DNA of 39,792 bases. Source: Lactobacillales bacterium (lineage in GTDB: Bacteria; Bacillota_I; Bacilli_A; RF39; UBA660). The stretch spans positions 1 through 39,792 of the forward strand of contig SVAG01000008.1 of assembly GCA_015059545.1 (NCBI GenBank), given 5' to 3'. Positions 25,707 through 33,299 of the stretch are shown piece after piece. A model generated the notes under the pieces. The model saw only the letters and a program-made list of their open reading frames with translations. It made no database searches and was not told the origin of the DNA. How positions within the stretch are numbered: the stretch's first letter is position 1; each line of letters begins with the position of its first letter. The position numbers and the translations under genes were made by a program.

Positions 25707-26553
25707 ATTTTTTAGGTGGCTTTGTACTTTCACCTTTTTTATCACGAATTATATTCATAAAAAAATCATACATATCTGAATAATTATCTCTTCTTATTCC
25801 AAGGATTTCATTAGAACTTATATTAGTATTAAAACCTATATACTCATTAAATGCTTCTTCCCCTTTACCTAATAATACATTCATTTTTACTTTGATATAT
25901 CTACTATCTATCGCTTGTTCAAATTGAGTCATTGATTTATCTTCTGAAATAACACCTTGAATTTTTTCTATTAAAAAAGGTTTATCTATATTAGCTATTC
26001 TACCATTTTCTTTTTGTCGATCTTTTATATTTTTCATAGCTGGTAGTTCTAATAATTTATGAATAAATTCTCCAAAAAATAAATTTTCTAGTGTTTCTTT
26101 TATTTGCTCATCTGTAGAATATAAAATTGGATTAAATTCATCATATTCTAATTCTTCAACTGGTTCTTCTTCTATTTGCTCTTTATCATTTTCAAAAATT
26201 CCAATTAATGAAAAAGCAAATAATTCCATTTCTGATAATGTTTCTGGATAATCTTTTAATTGTTCTATTTTATATTCTTTAAAATTTATATCATTATTAA
26301 ATAATTGAACAAAATTATCAAAAGAATCTATTGCTTGTTCATCATCATAAATACCTTTTGTTTTCAAAAATTTATTAAATATACCTTTATTTCCATATCT
26401 TAATATTTCTTCTAATGCATATATGTATAAAATAGATAAATTACTTATTTCATTATCATATAAATTCTGAACGTTATTTTTAAATTCTTCTTCTGAATTA
26501 TATTTCAATATAAAATCATAAATTAATTTTGATTGTTTTTCATTAAAATTCAT
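25705..26553 (-). CDS. Unknown protein coupled to an XRE regulator
   Basis: 282 residues, helical and acidic with no membrane segment or signal peptide. Begins MNFNEKQSKLIYDFILKYNS, has an acidic middle (EQIEEEPVEELEYDEFNP) and ends in a Lys/Pro tail. The start overlaps the stop of the XRE gene (TAATG), so expression is coupled and the two may work as a regulator-partner pair. There is no metalloprotease HEXXH and no RelE or HipA signature, so an ImmA-type role is not supported. Not recognised. Confidence 0.75.
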   Translation of the reverse strand: MNFNEKQSKLIYDFILKYNSEEEFKNNVQNLYDNEISNLSILYIYALEEILRYGNKGIFNKFLKTKGIYDDEQAIDSFDNFVQLFNNDINFKEYKIEQLKDYPETLSEMELFAFSLIGIFENDKEQIEEEPVEELEYDEFNPILYSTDEQIKETLENLFFGEFIHKLLELPAMKNIKDRQKENGRIANIDKPFLIEKIQGVISEDKSMTQFEQAIDSRYIKVKMNVLLGKGEEAFNEYIGFNTNISSNEILGIRRDNYSDMYDFFMNIIRDKKGESTKPPKK

Positions 26554-26918
26554 TATATATTTCTCCCATTCCTATTATTATAATATTTTTCTAATATTTC
26601 TTCTGATTTAACTTTTAGTTTTATTGAAACTATTCCCAATGTTTTTATTAACATAAATTTAAATTTATCACTATTAGATAATTCACTATCTAATAATTCT
26701 TCACTGAATTTTTCTAATTGAAAATAATCATCCAAATTGATATTCATATTATCCAACCCAAACTTTAATGTTTGAATTTTCATTTTCCTATCGCCTTTTT
26801 CTACTGCACTTATATATGCTTTAGTAACCATAAAATTATTAGCCATTTCTTCCATTGATAAGTCTTTTGCTATTCTTATTATCCTAAGTGGTACTATATT
26901 AGCAGAACCTTCTATCAT
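26553..26918 (-). CDS. XRE/Cro-CI type transcriptional regulator
   Basis: 121 residues. The HTH of the Cro/CI type spans residues ~9-65: VPLRIIRIAKDLSMEEMANN, then MVTKAYISAVEKGDRKM (recognition helix) and LKFGLDNMNINLDDYFQLEK. The rest is a short helical tail, possibly for dimerisation. Its leader (GGGGGATTTTTATG, with TATAAT-like sequence 25-30 bases upstream) closely resembles that of the gene starting at 36527. It is translationally coupled to the 282-residue gene downstream. Confidence 0.88.
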   Translation of the reverse strand: MIEGSANIVPLRIIRIAKDLSMEEMANNFMVTKAYISAVEKGDRKMKIQTLKFGLDNMNINLDDYFQLEKFSEELLDSELSNSDKFKFMLIKTLGIVSIKLKVKSEEILEKYYNNRNGRNI

Positions 26919-27020
26919 AAAAATCCCCCTTTAATGGTTATATATTATATCATCTTAAATCATAATGTCAAATTTAAAATAATAATTTTAAAAGTAAAAT
27001 TTAATTATAATATAACATAA

Positions 27021-27046
27021 AAACTCAAACTTTTAAGTTTGAGTTT
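27021..27046 (-). terminator. Terminator of tmRNA
   Basis: Stem AAACTCAAAC / GTTTGAGTTT (27021-27030 with 27037-27046) followed by UUUUUA on the minus strand, just behind the tmRNA CCA end. Confidence 0.85.
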
Positions 27047-27058
27047 CTTATCAAAATT

Positions 27059-27439
27059 TGGTGGAGATGAGGAGAATCGAACTCCTGTCCAAAAATACAT
27101 CAGAATAGATATCTACAAGTTTAGTTCACTAATATATGTCCTAAATAATTTTAGTAGTGAACAACTAATTATTTAGTAAGTCTTTAAATTTCATTATTAC
27201 TTCAAGACTAAGTAATAATATATCCTATTTAAACGAGCCTTTCTAAATTCCAATAGGAGAAAAATCTAGAAAAGCGCATGCCTCTATATTCTTATTAGGC
27301 GAATGCAACAGCGTTTCCTTTGAAAGCTGAAGCAAATGCATTTTTAATTTTGTTTCCATTTATATTTTGGTTGTACGTAAGGAGTACCTTCCACTTGCAA
27401 TCTAGACCTAAATATTTCTGTCGAAACCTAAGCATCCCC
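27059..27439 (-). ncRNA. ssrA: Transfer-messenger RNA (tmRNA)
   Basis: 381 bases. The 5' end GGGGATGCTTAGGTTTCGACAG and the 3' end with the T arm (GGACAGGAGTTCGATTCTCC) and encoded CCA are diagnostic; the acceptor GGGGATG pairs with CATCTCC. The tag reading frame ends at a double stop TAATAA (27292-27297). Read back, it gives a tag beginning about NKIKNAF and ending AVAFA, a hydrophobic end suited to ClpXP. tmRNA rescues stalled ribosomes together with SmpB, whose gene is 50 bases upstream. It has its own promoter: TTGAAA (27474-27479), N17, TATAAT (27451-27456). Confidence 0.97.
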
Positions 27440-27450
27440 ATGTAAAAAGA

Positions 27451-27479
27451 ATTATATCATAATAATTCTTTTCTTTCAA
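27451..27479 (-). promoter_or_regulatory. Promoter of tmRNA
   Basis: Minus strand TTGAAA (27474-27479), 17-base spacer, TATAAT (27451-27456), 11 bases before the mature 5' end. Confidence 0.8.
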
Positions 27480-27489
27480 CTGTTAAAAT

Positions 27490-27930
27490 TTAGTAATTTT
27501 TATATTGTTTTTTTAATTCTCTATCAATATCTCTTTTTTTGATAGATTCTCTTTTATCATATAATTTTTTACCTTTAGCTATTCCTAATAATATTTTAGC
27601 TTTATTTTTATTAAAATATAATTTTATAGGTACTAAAGTATATCCTTCTAATTCTATTTTATTCTTTATTTTTAAAATTTCTTTTTTATGTAGCAATAAT
27701 TTTCTAGTTCTAAGTTCATCATGATTAAATATATTACCTTCTTTATAAATACTAATATGCATTCCAAGTAAAAATACTTCATTATTTTTTATAACAGCAT
27801 AACTATCTTTTAAATTAGCATTACCTAATCTAATTGATTTTATTTCTGTACCTTTTAAAACAATTCCTGCTTCTATAGTATCTACTATTTCGTAATCAAA
27901 TTTTGCTTTTCTATTGTTGATTTCTATCAT
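27490..27930 (-). CDS. smpB: tmRNA-binding protein SmpB
   Basis: 146 residues. Brings tmRNA to stalled ribosomes. Family signatures: [50 protein letters not shown] and [12 protein letters not shown]; the C-terminal tail [16 protein letters not shown] is the basic helix that enters the mRNA channel. Full length. It starts eight bases after capA and is followed at once by ssrA. Ribosome site GGTGATA. Confidence 0.98.
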   Translation of the reverse strand: MIEINNRKAKFDYEIVDTIEAGIVLKGTEIKSIRLGNANLKDSYAVIKNNEVFLLGMHISIYKEGNIFNHDELRTRKLLLHKKEILKIKNKIELEGYTLVPIKLYFNKNKAKILLGIAKGKKLYDKRESIKKRDIDRELKKQYKNY

Positions 27931-27938
27931 ATTATCAC

Positions 27939-29117
27939 CTAAAATCCAGTTTGAATTCTACTATCATTTGTTTTATTTATAATTGGTTTATATTGGTTAT
28001 AAATATTTTGATATCCATATAATAAATTATTATTTAATTTACTAAATGGTATTACTTTAAAGTTTTTATATCCTCTATAATATGTCCAAATTAAATCACC
28101 TTTAACATTATCAATTGTAACACTTGTTGTTTTTCCATCTGTTACTGTTTTATTAATATCAAGTGATGCCATCATACCTACTCTTTTAGCTGTTCCATCT
28201 TGAGCTGATATAAAGTTACCTAAAGAGTAAATTACTAATGTATCATCTACATATTCAATTGGTTGAATAACATGTGGATGGTGTCCTATTATAATATCAA
28301 CACCTAGACTTGCTAAATATTTAGCGATTTCTCTTTCTTCCTGAGTTGGAACATGTGTATATTCAGTTCCCCAGTGCATTGATACAATTATAACATCAAC
28401 TTTATCTTTAATTTTTTCTATATCATTTTTTACTTTTTCTTTATCATATAAATCCCAATAATAAGATTCTGAATCTTTTATTGTAAATCCATTTGTAACT
28501 GTAGAATAACCAAGGAATGCATAATTTATTCCATTAACTGTTTTAAATTTTGCTTCTTCTTTTTTCTCTTTAGAAGTATAACTTCCTACAGCATATACAT
28601 TTTCTTGTTTTTCCCAGAAATTTGCTGAATATTTAATACCAGCTATTCCTTTATCTTTAGTATGATTAGTTGATAAGTTAACCATGTTAAATCCTATTTT
28701 AACTAAATCTGAACCTATTTCATCTGGTGAATTAAAACATGGATAATTTGATAATCCTAAGTTTTTACCACCTATAACTGTTTCTTGATTATAGAATGCT
28801 AAATCATAATCTTTAACTATATCAGCTATATCTGTAAACATATCTGAAAAATCATAAATATAGTGTCCATCTGCACCTTTTTTATAAGTATTTGCATCTA
28901 TATATACACCATCATGTATTAAAGCATCCCCTACTGCAAATAACGAAGCTTTATAAGTTTCTACTTTTGGTTCCTTTTTAACTTCTTCTTTTTTCTTTTC
29001 TTCTTTTTTAACTTCTGTTTTATTAGGTGTATCTAATATTTCAGTAAATAAATATCCTGTAAATATACCAGCACCTATAGCTAATACGCTAATTAATATT
29101 GCTAAACTCTTTTTCAT
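27939..29117 (-). CDS. CapA family protein (poly-gamma-glutamate synthesis/phosphatase fold)
   Basis: 392 residues with one N-terminal membrane anchor (residues ~4-27), a Lys/Glu-rich linker, then the CapA domain on the outer face. The domain motifs are all present: [54 protein letters not shown] and [12 protein letters not shown]. These form a metallophosphoesterase-like site. In capsule operons CapA joins CapB and CapC; neither is here, so this is likely a stand-alone envelope enzyme. Its position between rnr and smpB is unusual. Confidence 0.93.
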   Translation of the reverse strand: MKKSLAILISVLAIGAGIFTGYLFTEILDTPNKTEVKKEEKKKEEVKKEPKVETYKASLFAVGDALIHDGVYIDANTYKKGADGHYIYDFSDMFTDIADIVKDYDLAFYNQETVIGGKNLGLSNYPCFNSPDEIGSDLVKIGFNMVNLSTNHTKDKGIAGIKYSANFWEKQENVYAVGSYTSKEKKEEAKFKTVNGINYAFLGYSTVTNGFTIKDSESYYWDLYDKEKVKNDIEKIKDKVDVIIVSMHWGTEYTHVPTQEEREIAKYLASLGVDIIIGHHPHVIQPIEYVDDTLVIYSLGNFISAQDGTAKRVGMMASLDINKTVTDGKTTSVTIDNVKGDLIWTYYRGYKNFKVIPFSKLNNNLLYGYQNIYNQYKPIINKTNDSRIQTGF

Positions 29118-29120
29118 ATA

Positions 29121-31247
29121 CTACATCCTTTTCATATATATTTTTCTATTATGATCATTATCTAATACAAAATCTACTGTTCTAGCTTCTTTATTAGCTG
29201 CTTTAACAATAACACCTACATTATCACCTAGTCTGTAACCTCTTTTATTATTCTTACCTATTAATGATATTGTTGATTCATCAAATGTATAATGATCATC
29301 TACTAAATCATCTAATCTAATTAAACCTTCAACTAAGTTTGGAAGTTCAACAAACATCCCAAAACTCATAATACTACTTATCATACCTTCATATGTTTCT
29401 CCGACATGTTTTTCCATATATTCAGCTTTTTTCATGTCATCTACTTCTCTTTCACATTCAACTGAATCTCTTTCTTTTTTAGATGAATGTTCAGTAATAA
29501 CTGGAAGTATTTTATCTTCATATTCAATTACATCATTATTGATTTGTTTTTTAAATAAATATTTTCTAAGTAATCTATGTACTGTTGTATCTGGAAATCT
29601 TCTTATTGGACTAGTAAAGTGTGTATAACATTTACTTCCAAGTCCAAAGTGTCCAATGTTTGCTGTATCATATATAGCTTTTTGCATACTTCTAAGTAAC
29701 ATAGAAGATAAAATATGATATTCTTTTTTATCATTTAATTGTTCAAGTAATTTTTGCATAGCAACTGGAGTTAAATCTTTTACTTTTCCATTTATTTGAT
29801 ATCCTAAACTACTTACAAATGTTAAGAATTTATTTATTTTTTCTTCATTTGGTTCCCCATGAACACGATATACAAATGGAAGTTCCATAAAATATATACA
29901 TGTTGCTACTGTTTCATTAGCAGCAATCATAAAGTCTTCGATTAATTTTTCTCCAACTCCTCTTTCTCTTAATACTACATCAATAGCTTCACCAGTTTCA
30001 TTTACAATAATTTTAGATTCTTCTATACCAAAATCAATATATCCTCTTCTAACTTTATTTTCTCTTAATATATCTGCAAGTTCACTCATTAATCTTAATG
30101 AATCAACGTATTCTTCGTATCCTTCTGGAATAATATTTTCTTCTAATATTTTATTAACATTTTTATATGTCATTTGTTTTCTAGATCTTATTACACTTTC
30201 AAATATATCATATGATACTACATCACCTTTTGGATTTATTTCCATAACACATGACATAGCAAGTCTATCAACACCAGGATTTAATGAACATATACCATTT
30301 GATAGTTTATGTGGAAGCATTGGAATAACTCTATCTGCTAAATATACACTTGTTCCTCTACTCATTGCTGACTCATATAATTTAGAACCTTCTTTTACAT
30401 AGTAAGAAACATCTGCGATATGTACTCCTAATTCATAGTTTCCATTATCTAATTTTTTAATAGCAATTGCATCATCAATATCTTTTGTATCATCACCATC
30501 AATTGTAAATATCATTTCATTTCTTAAATCTTTTCTACCAATCATTTCTTCTTCACTGACTATATCTGGAATATCATCTAATTCTTTCATTACTTCATCA
30601 CTAAATGTATCTTCTATTCCAAATTTATTTACAATTGATAAAATATCTACACCAGGATCATTTTTATGTCCTATTATTTTTAATACTTCTCCTCTATATG
30701 TATTTCCTTCTAATTTACTTGTTATTTTAACTACTACTTTATGACCTTCCATAGCACCTTTTGTTTTATCTGAATCAATACATATATTTAATTTTACTTT
30801 TTCATCATCTAATTTTATATAGGCTTTATTATTTTTATAGTATACTTCTCCAACCATTTCTTTTAGTTTTCTTTCTACTATTCTAACAATTCTACCTTCT
30901 AGTTTCATTCCTTTTTTACTAGTAATTTCTACTACAACTTTATCTCCATTAATCGCATTATTAACAAACATAGGAGGAATAAATACATCTTCATCTCCTT
31001 CTATATCAACAAATGCATAATTTTTCTTAGTAGCCATTAAAATTCCTAATTTTAAATTACTATTTTTAAATATAATATATTTATTTTTATTTGTTCTATA
31101 TACTTTTAATTCATCTTCTAATCTATTTAATTCTTTTATTAATTCTTTAAATTCATCTACTGTTTTTAAATTTAGCATATTAAAAATATCATTTACTTCA
31201 TATGATGCATTTTCCTTATTTAATAATTCTAATATTCTATCTTCCAT
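29121..31247 (-). CDS. rnr: Ribonuclease R
   Basis: 708-residue 3'-to-5' exoribonuclease that degrades structured RNA and, with SmpB-tmRNA, faulty messages. Order of domains: N-terminal winged helix (EDRILELLNKENASYEVND), cold-shock domains, RNB catalytic domain with TIDGDDTKDIDDAIAI (the four catalytic Asp, residue ~255-270), HIADVSYYV, RVHGEPNEEK and YTHFTSPIRRFPD, and C-terminal S1 (YEGMISSIMSFGMFVEL). The Lys-rich tail of E. coli RNase R is missing, as in other Bacillota. ATG at 31245-31247 behind GGTGATAGT is preferred over an ATG six codons upstream. Operon with capA and smpB (gaps of 3 and 8 bases). Confidence 0.97.
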   Translation of the reverse strand: MEDRILELLNKENASYEVNDIFNMLNLKTVDEFKELIKELNRLEDELKVYRTNKNKYIIFKNSNLKLGILMATKKNYAFVDIEGDEDVFIPPMFVNNAINGDKVVVEITSKKGMKLEGRIVRIVERKLKEMVGEVYYKNNKAYIKLDDEKVKLNICIDSDKTKGAMEGHKVVVKITSKLEGNTYRGEVLKIIGHKNDPGVDILSIVNKFGIEDTFSDEVMKELDDIPDIVSEEEMIGRKDLRNEMIFTIDGDDTKDIDDAIAIKKLDNGNYELGVHIADVSYYVKEGSKLYESAMSRGTSVYLADRVIPMLPHKLSNGICSLNPGVDRLAMSCVMEINPKGDVVSYDIFESVIRSRKQMTYKNVNKILEENIIPEGYEEYVDSLRLMSELADILRENKVRRGYIDFGIEESKIIVNETGEAIDVVLRERGVGEKLIEDFMIAANETVATCIYFMELPFVYRVHGEPNEEKINKFLTFVSSLGYQINGKVKDLTPVAMQKLLEQLNDKKEYHILSSMLLRSMQKAIYDTANIGHFGLGSKCYTHFTSPIRRFPDTTVHRLLRKYLFKKQINNDVIEYEDKILPVITEHSSKKERDSVECEREVDDMKKAEYMEKHVGETYEGMISSIMSFGMFVELPNLVEGLIRLDDLVDDHYTFDESTISLIGKNNKRGYRLGDNVGVIVKAANKEARTVDFVLDNDHNRKIYMKRM

Positions 31248-31280
31248 ACTATCACCTATTAACATTATAAAGGAAAAATC

Positions 31281-31310
31281 AAAAAAAATATAGTCTTATA
31301 ACTATATTTT
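31281..31310 (-). terminator. Intrinsic terminator after the second TPR gene
   Basis: Stem AAAATATAGT / ACTATATTTT (31285-31294 with 31301-31310) and U run; it abuts the TAA stop (31310-31312). Confidence 0.75.
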
Positions 31311-32296
31311 TAACCTAAATTATACTTTTTATTAAATTTATCTATTCTACTTTCTAATTTTATTTCTTTAACTTTAGGTTTTGATTCTATAACTAATTCT
31401 TCACTAATAATTGGAAACATAGTAATTATATCTTTTGAATTAGAAAAAGTTGCGACTTCTATTTTATTCGTTTCTACACCATCTACTTCTCCAACTATAT
31501 AATCATAGTCTATAATATATTTATCAGATAAACCACATTTATAAGGTTCCATATCTTCAATAAGTAATTTTATATCTCTAAATAATAGTTCTATATTTAT
31601 TGCTTTATTATATGTTGTATGTTCTGCTTTGTATTCATTTTCATCTAAATGTAATTTAATATGTTCTATTGTTTTTTCTTCTTCATAATTAAACAATTGT
31701 CTACAAAAATATGTATTAGGATATTCACCAACTTTTAATAAACCTAATTTATGTTTTAAGAAAATTTCTACTTTTCTTAATTCTCTTGAATCATAAGCTT
31801 TTTTTTCTTTTACTATATGAAACATTTCATAAGCATCTTCATATCTTTTTTCAACTAAATTTAAAAACATCAAATCATCTACAGCATATATGCTTTCTTT
31901 ACATTCCATATTATATACTTTTTCAAAATATTCGCGAGCTTTTATAAAATTTTTTTGTTTAAATTCTACTCTTCCAAGTTCTAATAGTTGATATACATTA
32001 TTATCCAATTTACTTAAATAATATTTTGAAGTTTCATAGTTTCCATCTTGTTCTTCTACTTTAGCTAATTCAATAATTGCATAATTATCATTATCTGTAT
32101 TAATTAATTCTAACAACATCTTCTTACCTTGTTCTTTTGTTTTATCATTTTTCACAAATAATCTAGCTAATTCAAATTTTATAAATACATCTTCTGGTTC
32201 AAATTTAATTAATCTTTTTAATATAGATTCTGCTTCATTTATTTTTTCTTCTTTTATTAATTCTTTTGCTTTTAAAAATTCATTATAGTTTTTCAT
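31310..32296 (-). CDS. TPR protein with conserved C-terminal domain (copy 2)
   Basis: 328 residues. Five or so TPR-like units in the first 170 residues (INEAESILKRLIKFEPEDVF, YETSKYYLSKLDNN, FIKAREYFEKVYNMECKES). The final ~120 residues match those of the protein at 22321-23316: QLFNYEEEKTIEHIKLHL against RLFDNSEDFLLEHISKHL, and TFSNSKDIITMFPI against MLGTKEILTMYPV. Hence two distant genes encode a TPR domain fused to the same unnamed domain. Ribosome site AGGTGATA. Function unknown. Confidence 0.78.
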   Translation of the reverse strand: MKNYNEFLKAKELIKEEKINEAESILKRLIKFEPEDVFIKFELARLFVKNDKTKEQGKKMLLELINTDNDNYAIIELAKVEEQDGNYETSKYYLSKLDNNVYQLLELGRVEFKQKNFIKAREYFEKVYNMECKESIYAVDDLMFLNLVEKRYEDAYEMFHIVKEKKAYDSRELRKVEIFLKHKLGLLKVGEYPNTYFCRQLFNYEEEKTIEHIKLHLDENEYKAEHTTYNKAINIELLFRDIKLLIEDMEPYKCGLSDKYIIDYDYIVGEVDGVETNKIEVATFSNSKDIITMFPIISEELVIESKPKVKEIKLESRIDKFNKKYNLG

Positions 32297-32335
32297 GTTA
32301 TCACCTAAGTGTTCATTATAATAACATAAATAATG

Positions 32336-32376
32336 AAAAAAATATAGTCTTATCTTATATAAAAACTATATTTTTT
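32336..32376 (-). terminator. Intrinsic terminator after the GT-like gene
   Basis: Stem AAAAAATATAGT / ACTATATTTTTT (32337-32348 with 32365-32376) with the TAA stop (32350-32352) in a 16-base loop. Sequence similar to the terminator at 31281-31310. Confidence 0.7.
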
Positions 32377-33261
32377 AGCTATTTCATTAAAGTTATTATC
32401 TTTAATAAGTAAATATCCATTGTCTGTTAGGTTTGCTACTCTGTCAGTTAGTATTTTATTTAGTCTTATTAATAAATCTTTATTATCTTTAAATATATAT
32501 GCATTTTTACTATTTATTAAATAATCTTCATACATAATTGATTCTTTAGTAAGTAATTGTTTTTTAAATAGTAATATCATATATAAATATTCTATATTAA
32601 ATTTAATTGTTTCAAAATTAATTACTAAACTACTAACTTTAACTAAATCACTTAATATATTAAAATCAAAATATTTTACAAGTGTTACATTTTTAGGCAT
32701 ATTATAAAGTAAATTAAGTTGTTTTTCTTTTATTAAATAATCTGATTTAAATCCAACATATATAAAATTAATCTTATTATATTTAGTTGCTAATTCATGT
32801 ATTATTTCTATATTATTATAATCAAAATCTAATAATAATATTTTCTTTTTTCTTTTACTTATTTTATATTTGTTATAAATATCACTATTATTTTTACTTA
32901 TATTAATAATTGGTAATTCTCTTTCTATAACAACTATATCATTTTTTACTTTCTTCTTTAATATATTTTTTATAGAAGGTAAACTAACTATTATTTTATA
33001 ACTTTTATTTAATATTTTATTTAGTTTATCATTTATTTTATTTTTTAATATATTTTCTTCTTCTAAATATGATAAAAATATTATTTTTTTTGTTTTTAAA
33101 TCTATTTTATCTAACAATTTCATTACCTTGTTATTTGCTTCTCCTATTAATATATATTCATATTCTACATTTAAATCTGTTGTATAAGATAATGAAGCAT
33201 TTTCTAAATAAATAATTGTTTTTGTAAGTAAAAATTTATCATCTAAAAAAACTAATATCAT
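32350..33261 (-). CDS. Glycosyltransferase-like (GT-B fold) protein, uncertain
   Basis: 303 residues, two similar halves of alternating strand and helix: the first with YEYILIGEANNKVMKLLDKI and IIFLSYLEE, the second beginning KKKILLLDFDYNNIEIIHEL, then INFIYVGFKSDYL and NMPKNVTLVKYFDF. That pattern recalls GT4-type glycosyltransferases or poly-glycerol-phosphate enzymes, but the usual E-x7-E motif is missing, so it may be inactive or a distant relative. The start is embedded in a 14-bp hairpin (33245-33284) that also puts the ribosome site GGTGAT in its loop. Confidence 0.5.
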   Translation of the reverse strand: MILVFLDDKFLLTKTIIYLENASLSYTTDLNVEYEYILIGEANNKVMKLLDKIDLKTKKIIFLSYLEEENILKNKINDKLNKILNKSYKIIVSLPSIKNILKKKVKNDIVVIERELPIINISKNNSDIYNKYKISKRKKKILLLDFDYNNIEIIHELATKYNKINFIYVGFKSDYLIKEKQLNLLYNMPKNVTLVKYFDFNILSDLVKVSSLVINFETIKFNIEYLYMILLFKKQLLTKESIMYEDYLINSKNAYIFKDNKDLLIRLNKILTDRVANLTDNGYLLIKDNNFNEIAKKYSFYIR

Positions 33262-33284
33262 AGTATCACCTGATATTAGTTTTT
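33245..33284 (-). promoter_or_regulatory. Terminator-like hairpin holding the ribosome site and start of the next gene
   Basis: Perfect inverted repeat AAAACTAATATCA / TGATATTAGTTTT with loop 33261-33270. In the minus transcript the loop has GGTGAT and the first base of the AUG; the rest of AUG is in the stem, and a U run follows inside the gene. It can act as the terminator of the U32 gene (20 bases upstream) and as a translational switch for the gene at 32350. Confidence 0.65.
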
Positions 33285-33299
33285 ATATTTTTTTATATT

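Noticed and set aside
26553-26918. XRE gene as part of a prophage or ImmA/ImmR module
   Set aside because: No HEXXH protease, integrase or phage structural gene nearby.
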